Source: Verrucomicrobiaceae bacterium (GTDB lineage: Bacteria > Verrucomicrobiota > Verrucomicrobiae > Verrucomicrobiales > Akkermansiaceae). From it: a stretch of 7,441 bases of DNA. The translations under genes were made by a program, and so were the position numbers. Each line of letters starts with the position of its first letter. The stretch's first letter is position 1. This document shows positions 1-6,747 of the stretch, piece by piece. Below the pieces are notes generated by a model, which was given only the letters and a program-made list of their open reading frames with translations, was not told the DNA's origin and searched no databases. The stretch covers positions 1-7,441 of the forward strand of contig CANBTO010000241.1 in NCBI GenBank assembly GCA_947372405.1, written 5' to 3'.

Positions 1-540
1 TTCCTGCGTGAGCAGTGTTCCAACGGCGTGATCTTTGAGCAGGAGGCTGCGACGCTGACCGTGGCACACACCCGGCAGGGCATCCACTCGCTGAAGGTCG
101 CCCATCCTTTCGCCGGGATGTCCGCCCTCCGCGAGGAATTCAGCAAAACGCTCGCCGACGTCCGGGCCGTTGGCATCAGTCACGATGAGGCTAGGACACT
201 GGTCCGCCATGTCACCGCTTGGCCGGATTTGCCGGAAAACCCCAAACCTTGGGAATGCGACGAGCAGGCGAAACTCGACGCGGATCTGGAAAGCCGCCTT
301 TCCGGCTACTTCCAGGAACTGGGCGAAAACGCCTATGCAGCCTTCAACACCATGACCGACATCGCCTCCCGCCCGCCGCAAAGCCCGCGATTCCGCCGGG
401 ACCGTCCCACGCTCGAACGCCGCGCCGGGGCCTGGCTGCGGGATTTCAGGATCGCAGCGTCGCATCCGGGATTCTCCATCGCGTTGCACATGGATAGCCT
501 CTCAAAACCAGCAGCAACGCCATACGTCATGCACCACTGA
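1..540 (+). CDS. DUF932-like phage/plasmid protein, 3' end only
   Basis: The reading frame is open from base 1 to a TGA at 538-540, so this is the C-terminal 179 residues of a gene that starts upstream. The GTG at 28 is internal: the codons before it encode FLREQCSNGV, which matches the conserved 'R-x-x-CSNG' strand of DUF932 (TIGR03299, phage/plasmid-like protein TIGR03299 family). The following 'HTR.G' and the late 'NAYAAFNTMTDIAS' helix also fit that family, where a similar 'N..N..T..A' segment precedes an arginine-rich stretch. The last ~60 residues are rich in Arg and Pro and end in MHH. DUF932 proteins are common on plasmids, phages and integrative elements. Their biochemical role is not established, so this gene mainly signals mobile or accessory context. 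It lies 41 bases before the next plus-strand gene and probably shares its transcript. Family placement is by eye from motifs; the N-terminal half is not visible. Confidence 0.7.
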   Translation, partial: FLREQCSNGVIFEQEAATLTVAHTRQGIHSLKVAHPFAGMSALREEFSKTLADVRAVGISHDEARTLVRHVTAWPDLPENPKPWECDEQAKLDADLESRLSGYFQELGENAYAAFNTMTDIASRPPQSPRFRRDRPTLERRAGAWLRDFRIAASHPGFSIALHMDSLSKPAATPYVMHH

Positions 541-581
541 CGGAAACACCGACATCCGAAACTTTGAATGATCTCCCAGCC

Positions 582-926
582 ATGGAAAACTTCAGCCCCG
601 GCGGCCGTGTCGTCGCCATCAACACCGACATGTCCGCTCCGATATATGATCCCACCGGTTCGCCGTTGAGCGCATTCTCATTCCCCGACGGCCCGCTGCG
701 CAGGGATGTGGTCTATCATGTGGGGTCGGTCTGCCCGCAAGGCGCAGGCAACGTGGGGCTGCTCATCACCGGCCTGCGGGTCTTTCGGCACAACCAACAA
801 ATTCCGTGGAACGCGTCCCGTTTCCGCAAGGTGGACACACTCAAAGGCCACGCGCCGAAGAAACGCCGCAGGAAAAAGCCAACGTCGGCTATTCATTCCG
901 ACGCCTCAATTTCGTTGCTCATCTAA
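582..926 (+). CDS. small conserved-type protein with basic tail, function unknown
   Basis: This encodes 114 residues. The ATG at 582 gives MENFSPGGRVVAIN; a TTG at 564 would add six residues, but the 'F-x-PGG-RVVAIN' opening looks like the natural N-terminus. Residues 1-87 have the pattern of a small beta-rich (SH3-like) module: an initial 'PGGRVVAIN' strand, a 'VYHVGSV' strand near 51-57, a 'GNVGLLITGLRV' strand pair near 63-74, and a closing 'W-x-ASRF-R-KV' motif near 82-90. Short proteins with this pattern (RVVxxN ... VYxVxxV ... ASRFRxV) occur next to mobile and phage-like genes, but I cannot name a function. The C-terminal ~20 residues are set apart by a strongly basic run (KKRRRKK), which suggests nucleic-acid contact; this is inference. 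No Shine-Dalgarno sequence precedes the start. The gene sits between the DUF932-like gene and the large helicase gene (23-base gap), consistent with one operon. Confidence 0.65.
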   Translation: MENFSPGGRVVAINTDMSAPIYDPTGSPLSAFSFPDGPLRRDVVYHVGSVCPQGAGNVGLLITGLRVFRHNQQIPWNASRFRKVDTLKGHAPKKRRRKKPTSAIHSDASISLLI

Positions 927-949
927 CGTCGATTTTGTCTGATGCCGAT

Positions 950-3900
950 ATGAGCCAATTTGAGTCGCCATTCCTCGCCGTGCCGGCGAGTGATTGGCTT
1001 TGCTCGAACGACCTGGCTTTCGCAATCTTCGATGGTTTCCCGGTCTCTCCTGGACATGTCCTGGTCACCACGCGCCGGATCGTCGAAACATGGTTTGACG
1101 CGACCGATGCCGAACAGGCCGCACTGATGTCATTGGTCAAGGAGTCCAAGAGTCTGCTAGACATCCAACTTTCCCCGAAACCCGATGGCTATAATGTAGG
1201 ATTCAACTCAGGCGGAGCGGCCGGGCAGACCGTGCCGCACGTCCACATCCATGTGATTCCGCGTTATCTGGGCGACATGTCCGATCCACGCGGCGGCGTG
1301 CGCCATGTCATTCCGGACAAAGGAAACTATCTGGCCAGCAAGTCATCGACTTCCGGCAGACATCAATCCCTAACACTCGCGGCTGGCCAGCCCCACTCGC
1401 CATTATGGAGGAGCATCGGTCAGCGCGTTTCCTCCGCCGTCGAGGTGGATCTGCTTGCATCGTTCATCCAGCCGTCCGGTCTCGATCTCATCCAGTTATC
1501 CATTTTCTCAGCGCTACGAGCTGGCGCGAGAATCCGGATTCTTGTCGGCGATTATCTCTACATTACATCTGCAGAAGCCCTTCGGCGTCTGCTAGGTTGG
1601 ATGTCGCTGGCCGATGAAATCGTGGAAAACAGCCCACTCGAAGTCCGTCTGGCGGAAATCTCGAAACTCCCATCAAAGCCTGATTCATTCCACCCCAAAG
1701 CATGGCGCATCGTCGATTCCTCCGGCGGGCTTGTCGTGGTTGGAAGCAGTAATCTATCCAAAGCAGCCCTTGAAACCGGAGTCGAGTGGAACCTGATCGG
1801 CCAGACCACCGGCTCCGAGCCCATCGATCTGGCGCTGGCCCACGCTTTCACCGATCTCTGGCATCAGGCCACTCCGCTCGATGACGCGCTTGTTTCCAGT
1901 TATGCCCTGCATGCCAAGGAAGCGCACCGGAAGTTTATCCCGCCGGAATCCGTCGATCTACCTGCGATTCTCTACCTGCCGCGTCCGTGGCAAAGCGGGG
2001 CCTTGGTGTCACTCGATAGAATCCGGGCTGATGCATACCGCCGCGCCCTCGTTGCCGTCGCCACCGGTCTAGGAAAAACCTGGCTCGCCGCTTTCGACGT
2101 TCTGGCAGCCGGAAAGTTACTCAATCGGCAACCCCGAGTTCTGATCATCGCCCACCGCGCCGAAATCCTGATCCAAGCCGAGGCCACCGTCCGCACCGCA
2201 ATGCAGTCGGAGTGGGAGGAAACCCGCGTCACCTGGTATCTCGGCGCGAACAACGACATGAGCGGCGATCTCGTCATCGCCTCGGTCCAGAAACTCACAC
2301 GCCCCGAAGGCCTCGCCGAACTGGATCGCCAGCACTTCGACTACGTCGTTATCGACGAAGTTCACCACGCCCAAGCACCCAGCTACCGGCGGGTCATGGC
2401 TCATCTGAATTCCACCTTCACCCTCGGTCTAACCGCCACTCCGGAGCGCACCGATGGCGTGGACGTGGCCTCGCTCTTCGATGACGTGCTGGCATGGCAG
2501 GCCACCGTTGGCGACGGCATCGCGGAAGGCTCGCTCGTTCCCTTCCACTATCTGGGGCTCAAGGACGATGTTGACTTCGAGCAGATCCCTTGGCGCAACG
2601 GCCGCTTCGATCCCACCGCGCTGGAGGAGAAACTTGAAAACAGCGAGAGAATGGAACGCCTGTGGACCGCATGGCAGGCCGATCCCGAGGCTCGCACGCT
2701 CGTCTTCTGCTGCTCCCGCCGTCACGCGCTCTACACCCGCAACTGGCTCCGCCGCCGAAAAGTTAGCGCCGCCGTCGTGTTCTCCGGCTCCGGCGGCGAT
2801 TCGCGCAGCGACAGCCTAACGGATTTCATCGATGGCAAACTCCAGGCCCTCTGCGTGGTCGATCTCTTCAACGAAGGCCTCGACGTCCCGGATGTGGACC
2901 GTGTGGTCATGCTGCGCCCCACCGAATCCAAAGTCATCTTCCTCCAACAGCTCGGCCGGGGTCTCCGCGCTGCGGAAAACAAGCTGCGGCTGAAAGTCAT
3001 CGACTTCGTCGGCAATCACCGCGTCTTCGCCAGCCGCCTCACCCACCTGCTATCGCTCGGCAACAAGTCTGCAACGTGGACGGACCTGAAGAAATTCCTC
3101 AAAGGCGGTACTCCGGATCTGCCCGAAGGCTGCCTACTCGACCTCGAAGTCGAGGCCAAGGAACTGATGCTGCGGCTCCTGCCCGTGCCGCAAACGGCCG
3201 TCGTCGAAGCCTACCGCAGCATGTGCGACGAGCTCGGCCGCAGACCTTCGCCCAGCGAGCTGTTCCACCACGGCTACCTGCCCCGCACCCTGGCCGCCCG
3301 CTTCGGCTCATGGTTCGGCTTTATCTCCGAACAGGACGACGATCTAACCGCCGACGAGCGGTTGGTATTCGCCTCCTTCGAATCATGGCTCGCGATGCTG
3401 GAGGCCACCAACCTCAACAAGTCCTACAAGATGGTCGTCCTCCGCGTGCTGCTGGATCGCGACGCGCTGTGGGACGGAATGGAAATCGAAAAACTCGCCG
3501 CCGCCTGCCGCGAGTTCCTCCTTTCCCACCCGACGCTCCGCCACGACCTGCCGCCCACCCAGCAGTTTCCCGATCCCGCCAAGGCACCGATCCAAGCATG
3601 GGCCGCATGGTGGCTCGAATGGCCGCTGTCCCGCTGGATGGACGAGCAGGCCGGGCGGCATTGGTTCAAACGCGACGGCGATCGTTTCATCGCCGCCTTC
3701 CAGTGCCCGGAAAACCTCCGGCCCGACTTCGAATCCATGACCGCCGAGCTGGTGGACTACCGTCTCGCCCACTATGCGAAAACCCGCATCGAGAAAGCCG
3801 CCGAACTCACTGCGGGCCGCTTCGTCGCCAAGGTCAGCCATTCCGGCGGCAAACCCATCTTGCGGCTCCCCACCGTCGAGGAATTGCCCGGCCGCCCCAT

Positions 3901-4663
3901 CGGCCCGACGACCGCTACCCTTCCCGATGGCAGCCAGTGGGTGTTCAAGTTCGTCAAGATCGCCTGCAACGTCGCCTCACCGCTCGGCAGCGAGGAAAAC
4001 CAGATCCTCCCGCTCCTTCGCGGCTGGTTCGGCGAGAACGCCGGGGCCCCCGGCACCAATTACCAGGTCGCCTTCACCCAGTCCGACACCGGCTGGTCCG
4101 TCGAACCCGTCGCCGTCGCCACCCCCTTGCGAGTCGTGGACACGAACCCCCACATCGAGGAAACCGAGGAGCGCGAAAACCGCGACCTCCCGGGCTTCAC
4201 CGAGGCTCCCGCCGCCAAAGACCAATACACCCGCCTCGTCCCCGTCTACAGCCTCGAAGCCGCCGCCGGCCTGTGGGGACCGGAAACCGCTCCCGAGGAA
4301 ATCGGCTGGGCCGAGGCCACCGGAACTGCGATTAAACCCGGCATGTTCATCGCCCGCGTTCGCGGCCACTCTATGGAGCCGAAGATCAAGGACGGCTCCT
4401 GGTGTCTGTTCCGCCGCTGTCCGCAGGGTTCGAGGGAAGGGCGTATCGTCCTCGTCCAGTTCAACTCCCGCGGCGGTCTGGAAAATGGTGGCCGCTTCAC
4501 CGTCAAAAAATATCACTCGGTCAAGAACGTCTCTGAAGACGGTTGGAATCACGAGCGCATCGAACTTCTCCCGCTGAACCCGAACTATGACCCAATCACC
4601 GTCGAGCCCCACGAAGGACCGGAGATGCTGGTGCTTGGTGAATGGGTATCCTCATTCGGATGA
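950..4663 (+). CDS. HIT - PLD nuclease - SF2 helicase - LexA-like S24 fusion protein
   Basis: This encodes 1237 residues. The frame is open back to 806, but the ATG at 950 (MSQFESPFL) is where HIT-domain similarity begins and is clear of the preceding gene. Domains: (1) HIT, ~5-120, with the histidine triad H97-x-H99-x-H101 in PHVHIHVIPRY; H99 would be the nucleotidyl-enzyme histidine. (2) PLD-type nuclease, ~155-285, with H248-P-K250 and G265-S-S-N268; there is one such motif, so dimerisation is likely. (3) SF2 helicase, ~340-705: Q-like 'RPWQ' 345-348, Walker A ATGLGKT 371-377, DEVH 469-472, TATPER 495-500, motif V around 638-648, motif VI QQLGRGLR 666-673. (4) A helical region, ~713-1090, including 'NKSYKMVVLRVLLD' (823-836), a pattern I associate with this helicase family. 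(5) A LexA/UmuD-like S24 domain, ~1095-1237, with GHSMEP (S1141) and TVKKY (K1186). All key residues are intact. PLD-helicase fusions resemble restriction-like defence enzymes that translocate on DNA and cut it. The HIT and S24 ends suggest nucleotide handling and protease control; that reading is inferred. It is probably cytoplasmic and last in a three-gene transcript. Confidence 0.9.
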   Translation: MSQFESPFLAVPASDWLCSNDLAFAIFDGFPVSPGHVLVTTRRIVETWFDATDAEQAALMSLVKESKSLLDIQLSPKPDGYNVGFNSGGAAGQTVPHVHIHVIPRYLGDMSDPRGGVRHVIPDKGNYLASKSSTSGRHQSLTLAAGQPHSPLWRSIGQRVSSAVEVDLLASFIQPSGLDLIQLSIFSALRAGARIRILVGDYLYITSAEALRRLLGWMSLADEIVENSPLEVRLAEISKLPSKPDSFHPKAWRIVDSSGGLVVVGSSNLSKAALETGVEWNLIGQTTGSEPIDLALAHAFTDLWHQATPLDDALVSSYALHAKEAHRKFIPPESVDLPAILYLPRPWQSGALVSLDRIRADAYRRALVAVATGLGKTWLAAFDVLAAGKLLNRQPRVLIIAHRAEILIQAEATVRTAMQSEWEETRVTWYLGANNDMSGDLVIASVQKLTRPEGLAELDRQHFDYVVIDEVHHAQAPSYRRVMAHLNSTFTLGLTATPERTDGVDVASLFDDVLAWQATVGDGIAEGSLVPFHYLGLKDDVDFEQIPWRNGRFDPTALEEKLENSERMERLWTAWQADPEARTLVFCCSRRHALYTRNWLRRRKVSAAVVFSGSGGDSRSDSLTDFIDGKLQALCVVDLFNEGLDVPDVDRVVMLRPTESKVIFLQQLGRGLRAAENKLRLKVIDFVGNHRVFASRLTHLLSLGNKSATWTDLKKFLKGGTPDLPEGCLLDLEVEAKELMLRLLPVPQTAVVEAYRSMCDELGRRPSPSELFHHGYLPRTLAARFGSWFGFISEQDDDLTADERLVFASFESWLAMLEATNLNKSYKMVVLRVLLDRDALWDGMEIEKLAAACREFLLSHPTLRHDLPPTQQFPDPAKAPIQAWAAWWLEWPLSRWMDEQAGRHWFKRDGDRFIAAFQCPENLRPDFESMTAELVDYRLAHYAKTRIEKAAELTAGRFVAKVSHSGGKPILRLPTVEELPGRPIGPTTATLPDGSQWVFKFVKIACNVASPLGSEENQILPLLRGWFGENAGAPGTNYQVAFTQSDTGWSVEPVAVATPLRVVDTNPHIEETEERENRDLPGFTEAPAAKDQYTRLVPVYSLEAAAGLWGPETAPEEIGWAEATGTAIKPGMFIARVRGHSMEPKIKDGSWCLFRRCPQGSREGRIVLVQFNSRGGLENGGRFTVKKYHSVKNVSEDGWNHERIELLPLNPNYDPITVEPHEGPEMLVLGEWVSSFG
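4265..4270 (+). other. predicted Ala-Gly self-cleavage site of the S24 domain
   Basis: These codons encode A1106-G1107 of the fusion protein, in 'SLEAAAGLWG' just before the S24 catalytic core. LexA and phage CI repressors cut themselves at an Ala-Gly bond upstream of the catalytic serine. In E. coli LexA the glycine is at 85 and the serine at 119, a separation of 34. Here G1107 and S1141 are also separated by 34. The catalytic lysine K1186 follows in a 'TVKK' context like the 'TVKR' of LexA. Cleavage here would release a ~131-residue C-terminal fragment from a ~1106-residue HIT-PLD-helicase body. The residue match is seen in the sequence; cleavage itself is inferred. Confidence 0.5.
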
Positions 4664-4743
4664 GCCAAAAGGTGCAAATCCGCGCAATATCTATCAATCC
4701 GCCTCTGCTCTATACTCTACAGGCTTATCTTCCGCATTGGGAA

Positions 4744-5625
4744 CTATGGAACTTTGAAATCCAAATAACGAAGGAACTTATCGAGGGTCTTTTGCTTTAT
4801 GCTTGGAACGCGCAATAGATCTTTTGGCTCTTCGAAGGTTGTGTCTTCACGGGTTTCCAGAATTCGATCAGCTAGAGTCGGACCAATGCCAGGAAGGCGA
4901 TCCAAATCGTCGCGGCTTGCAGTGTTAGGATTAAGGTGGAAGTCTTTTGGGAGTATGTCTTTCACCGCAATTTGATCCTCCTCCTCTTCTTTTCTTTGAT
5001 CATCGCGTTCATCTGGAAGACTGTCCCAGTTGGTGTATTTCCAGATGCCATGCCCTCGTTTTGCAGCTTGTAGCTCGAGATCAGAAAGGTTTTCCTTGTA
5101 TCGTGCTGAACTTCGCCCACCGGGGCCATCAGTGGCTGCTCCTCGAGCGCGAGCGAGACCGTTGCTGACAAGTTCTGTGGAGAGGTCTTTACCGTTCGCA
5201 GTTTCAACGAAGGCGTAGAATCGTTCATGTCTTCCATCGCCGAGCGCTCGGGACATCCGTGTGTGAATCGTGAAGGGTGCTTTCAGCTCTTGAATGGTAA
5301 ATTCAGAAGCTTTTTTCCCGAAACTTGTGGCAAGTTCGACAGAGTTGGCTGCATCTCCTTTCACGTTGGTAATCCCGAAGTGTCTACGCTGGTCGCGCTG
5401 TCGTCTTTTGTCTGAGTCGGTGCTGACGTGCAACTCCACGCAATCGGCGCCGTAGAGCCGGACAGTAAATTCTTTTTGGTCAGGTGTCTTGACAAGAAAG
5501 CTGTCACCATCCGCCCACGGGGTTCTAACGAGGGTGCAATTCTTAAAGGACTGAAGCGGCTTGGGTGCGGCCGTGACGGGGAGAAACAATGCGAACAAGA
5601 GGACGATCCAGACGAGGATTGACAT
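4744..5625 (-). CDS. exported SNase-type nuclease with C-terminal helix-hairpin-helix
   Basis: This encodes 293 residues. The N-terminus is a clear Sec-type signal peptide or anchor: hydrophobic 3-15, then VTAAPKP with likely cleavage near residue 19-20; no lipobox is seen. Residues ~28-200 form a staphylococcal-nuclease fold. DGD at 39-41 and 'VRLYGADCVE' give R56, D61 and E64, aligning with nuclease A R35, D40 and E43. 'ERFYAFV' supplies R135 (equivalent of R87), so the catalytic set is complete. An insertion at ~66-100 includes 'RHFGI'. After an acidic linker (206-218) comes a ComEA-like helix-hairpin-helix pair at ~229-290, with NPNTAS, LPGIGPTLADRI and a second, more diverged hairpin. 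The expected activity is Ca2+-dependent cleavage of DNA or RNA outside the cytoplasm, with the hairpins holding DNA. The gene is clearly AT-richer than its neighbours (4741-4800 has 21/60 G+C against 44/60 in 3601-3660), which suggests separate origin. It starts 31 bases after the HNH gene ends and is probably co-transcribed with it. It converges on the helicase gene. Confidence 0.85.
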   Translation of the reverse strand: MSILVWIVLLFALFLPVTAAPKPLQSFKNCTLVRTPWADGDSFLVKTPDQKEFTVRLYGADCVELHVSTDSDKRRQRDQRRHFGITNVKGDAANSVELATSFGKKASEFTIQELKAPFTIHTRMSRALGDGRHERFYAFVETANGKDLSTELVSNGLARARGAATDGPGGRSSARYKENLSDLELQAAKRGHGIWKYTNWDSLPDERDDQRKEEEEDQIAVKDILPKDFHLNPNTASRDDLDRLPGIGPTLADRILETREDTTFEEPKDLLRVPSIKQKTLDKFLRYLDFKVP

Positions 5626-5656
5626 GGCAGTAAGATGATTGCCCCGCTTGGCGAGG

Positions 5657-6568
5657 TCAATGCCTGTGATGCCGCGCGTGCCAGGCGAAATGGGCGTGAT
5701 CTGGACGGAGACGGCTATGGGCGTGGAAGTGGAGCGGTTGCTCGTGGAACCGCGAAAGCAAGCGCCCGTGGGGTGAGGATTCGGAGAATCGACCGATTGC
5801 GACGTGAATCAGTAGGTCATCGCCCTTGGGAATGACGGTCCACAGTCCGGCGTCGAACATCCAGTGGGCGTCGGGTGTTAGGGCGAGTCCATTGCGAGGA
5901 TCGTCGTTGCCGCTTTTGGCGTGCTGATGGATGTGGGCGGCCTGGACGATAGAGGAGGCTTCCGTGTCGAGGCGGTAGCCGGTGAGGGCGCAGGTGAAGT
6001 AGTAGCCGCCGAGCACATCGCTCTTGAAGCGGCTGTCTCGGCCCTTCTTCTGGCGTGCCTTGAACTCATCGGCGTCCAGCTTCATCGCCTCAATGGCTGC
6101 GGTATCGGGAACCGGCAGGCCCAGGCGGGCGCAGAGCATGACCTGTTCGCGGGGTGTGAAATAGATGGAGACGAGGGTTTCCCGGGCCTTGTGGCGGAAG
6201 TCGGCATCCTGAAGGCAGGCGAAGAGATCAGGATCGAGGTGACAGAGGCGTGTGGTGGCCTTGGCTTCAGAGGGTTCGCCGGAAGCGCTGAAGGTTTGCC
6301 AGACCCGGTCCCTGGCACCGCCGAGCGCGTGGAAGGGCATGGGAATGTCCGGTTGATTGCGTTGGCGTTCGAGGACCAGTTCCCAGTAATCGCGGAAGCG
6401 GGAAACGAGACGGACGTCGAATTTTATCCAGCCATCCGGAACGTCGCCAGATTCGATCAGGTCGATGACCGTGAGCAGCATCAGCGGCTTGTATGGCGCG
6501 ATGCCGCGTGCCTCAGTGCGGGCCGCGTTGAGATTGGCGAGTTTGCCAAGCCAGTTGCTGCAGTTCAT
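5657..6568 (-). CDS. SBD-like HNH endonuclease, candidate phosphorothioate-dependent restriction enzyme
   Basis: This encodes 303 residues from the ATG at 6568. The frame also has an ATG at 6625 (19 residues longer), but 6568 gives MNCSNWLGKLANLNAAR, the usual opening of this family, and overlaps the stop of the upstream ORF as ATGA. Residues ~1-150 resemble the ScoMcrA-type sulfur-binding domain: 'WL.KLA.LN..R', 'APYKPLMLLTVIDLI' (24-38), 'FRDYWELV' (58-65), and 'DIPMPFHALG' (74-83). Residues ~180-300 are an HNH nuclease: 'FTCALTGYRL', AAHIH (H212), NGLAL (N226) and DAHWMFDAGLW (H235). The H-x13-N-x8-H spacing equals the one I recall for ScoMcrA (H508, N522, H531). Only C193 is obvious, so it seems to lack the cysteine zinc site of larger relatives. 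Known relatives bind and cut DNA carrying phosphorothioate (Dnd) modification and so act as type IV restriction. No dnd genes are in view, as expected for such an enzyme. The nuclease call is firm; the phosphorothioate specificity is inferred from the N-terminal pattern. Confidence 0.85.
   Translation of the reverse strand: MNCSNWLGKLANLNAARTEARGIAPYKPLMLLTVIDLIESGDVPDGWIKFDVRLVSRFRDYWELVLERQRNQPDIPMPFHALGGARDRVWQTFSASGEPSEAKATTRLCHLDPDLFACLQDADFRHKARETLVSIYFTPREQVMLCARLGLPVPDTAAIEAMKLDADEFKARQKKGRDSRFKSDVLGGYYFTCALTGYRLDTEASSIVQAAHIHQHAKSGNDDPRNGLALTPDAHWMFDAGLWTVIPKGDDLLIHVAIGRFSESSPHGRLLSRFHEQPLHFHAHSRLRPDHAHFAWHARHHRH
6565..6568 (-). promoter_or_regulatory. ATGA stop-start overlap
   Basis: On the minus strand the four bases read ATGA: the start codon of the HNH gene overlaps the stop of the 60-residue ORF. 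No Shine-Dalgarno sequence precedes this start, so re-initiation by the ribosome finishing the upstream ORF is the simplest explanation for its translation. It also decides the start codon over the ATG at 6625. Confidence 0.5.
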
Positions 6569-6747
6569 CGAATGGAAGGAGGACGCAGAGTATTGGGCAG
6601 ATCTGGCAATCCTTTCGCCCGCCATTCGGCGATGAATTTGCGAGAAGCCGCAGCTTGTTCCAGCACGCGCTCAAGCGGGGCGGGCGGCCTGGCTGCGAGT
6701 GCATTTCTAGCGGCGACATCGCGTGGATCGGGGAAGCGCTGTTTCAT
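6565..6747 (-). CDS. small hypothetical protein coupled to the HNH gene
   Basis: This is a 60-residue ORF, MKQRFPDPRD to TLRPPSIR. I do not recognise a family. It reads as one amphipathic helical stretch (~20-46, 'APLERVLEQAAASRKFIAEWRAK') between Pro/Arg-rich ends, and is basic overall. The main reason to believe it is its end: its TGA (6567-6565) overlaps the ATG of the HNH gene (6568-6566) as ATGA, the usual arrangement of translationally coupled genes. Codon choice is plausible for coding. No Shine-Dalgarno sequence precedes it, and the open frame continues upstream without another usual start. It could be an accessory or regulatory partner of the nuclease, or a chance ORF. Confidence 0.45.
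   Translation of the reverse strand: MKQRFPDPRDVAARNALAARPPAPLERVLEQAAASRKFIAEWRAKGLPDLPNTLRPPSIR

Noticed and set aside
28..540. GTG at 28 as the true start of the first gene
   Set aside because: The frame is open to base 1, and the codons before 28 carry the conserved CSNG segment, so the gene begins upstream of the window.
806..949. 48-codon upstream extension of the large fusion gene
   Set aside because: It overlaps the small gene ending at 926 and reads as Arg/Pro-rich shadow sequence; HIT-domain similarity begins right at the ATG at 950.
3076..4335. 419-codon plus-strand ORF inside the fusion gene
   Set aside because: It is an extremely Arg/Pro-rich out-of-frame reading of the GC-rich helicase-protease gene, without any domain.
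3977..4612. 211-codon minus-strand ORF opposite the S24 region
   Set aside because: Gly/Asp-rich antisense shadow of a gene whose own frame has intact catalytic motifs.
4664..4743. Bidirectional terminator between the convergent operons
   Set aside because: No stem of useful length with a T-run could be found by eye.
6569..6625. Longer HNH gene start at ATG 6625
   Set aside because: The extra 19 residues do not resemble the family, and the start at 6568 forms an ATGA overlap with the upstream ORF and matches the usual N-terminus.
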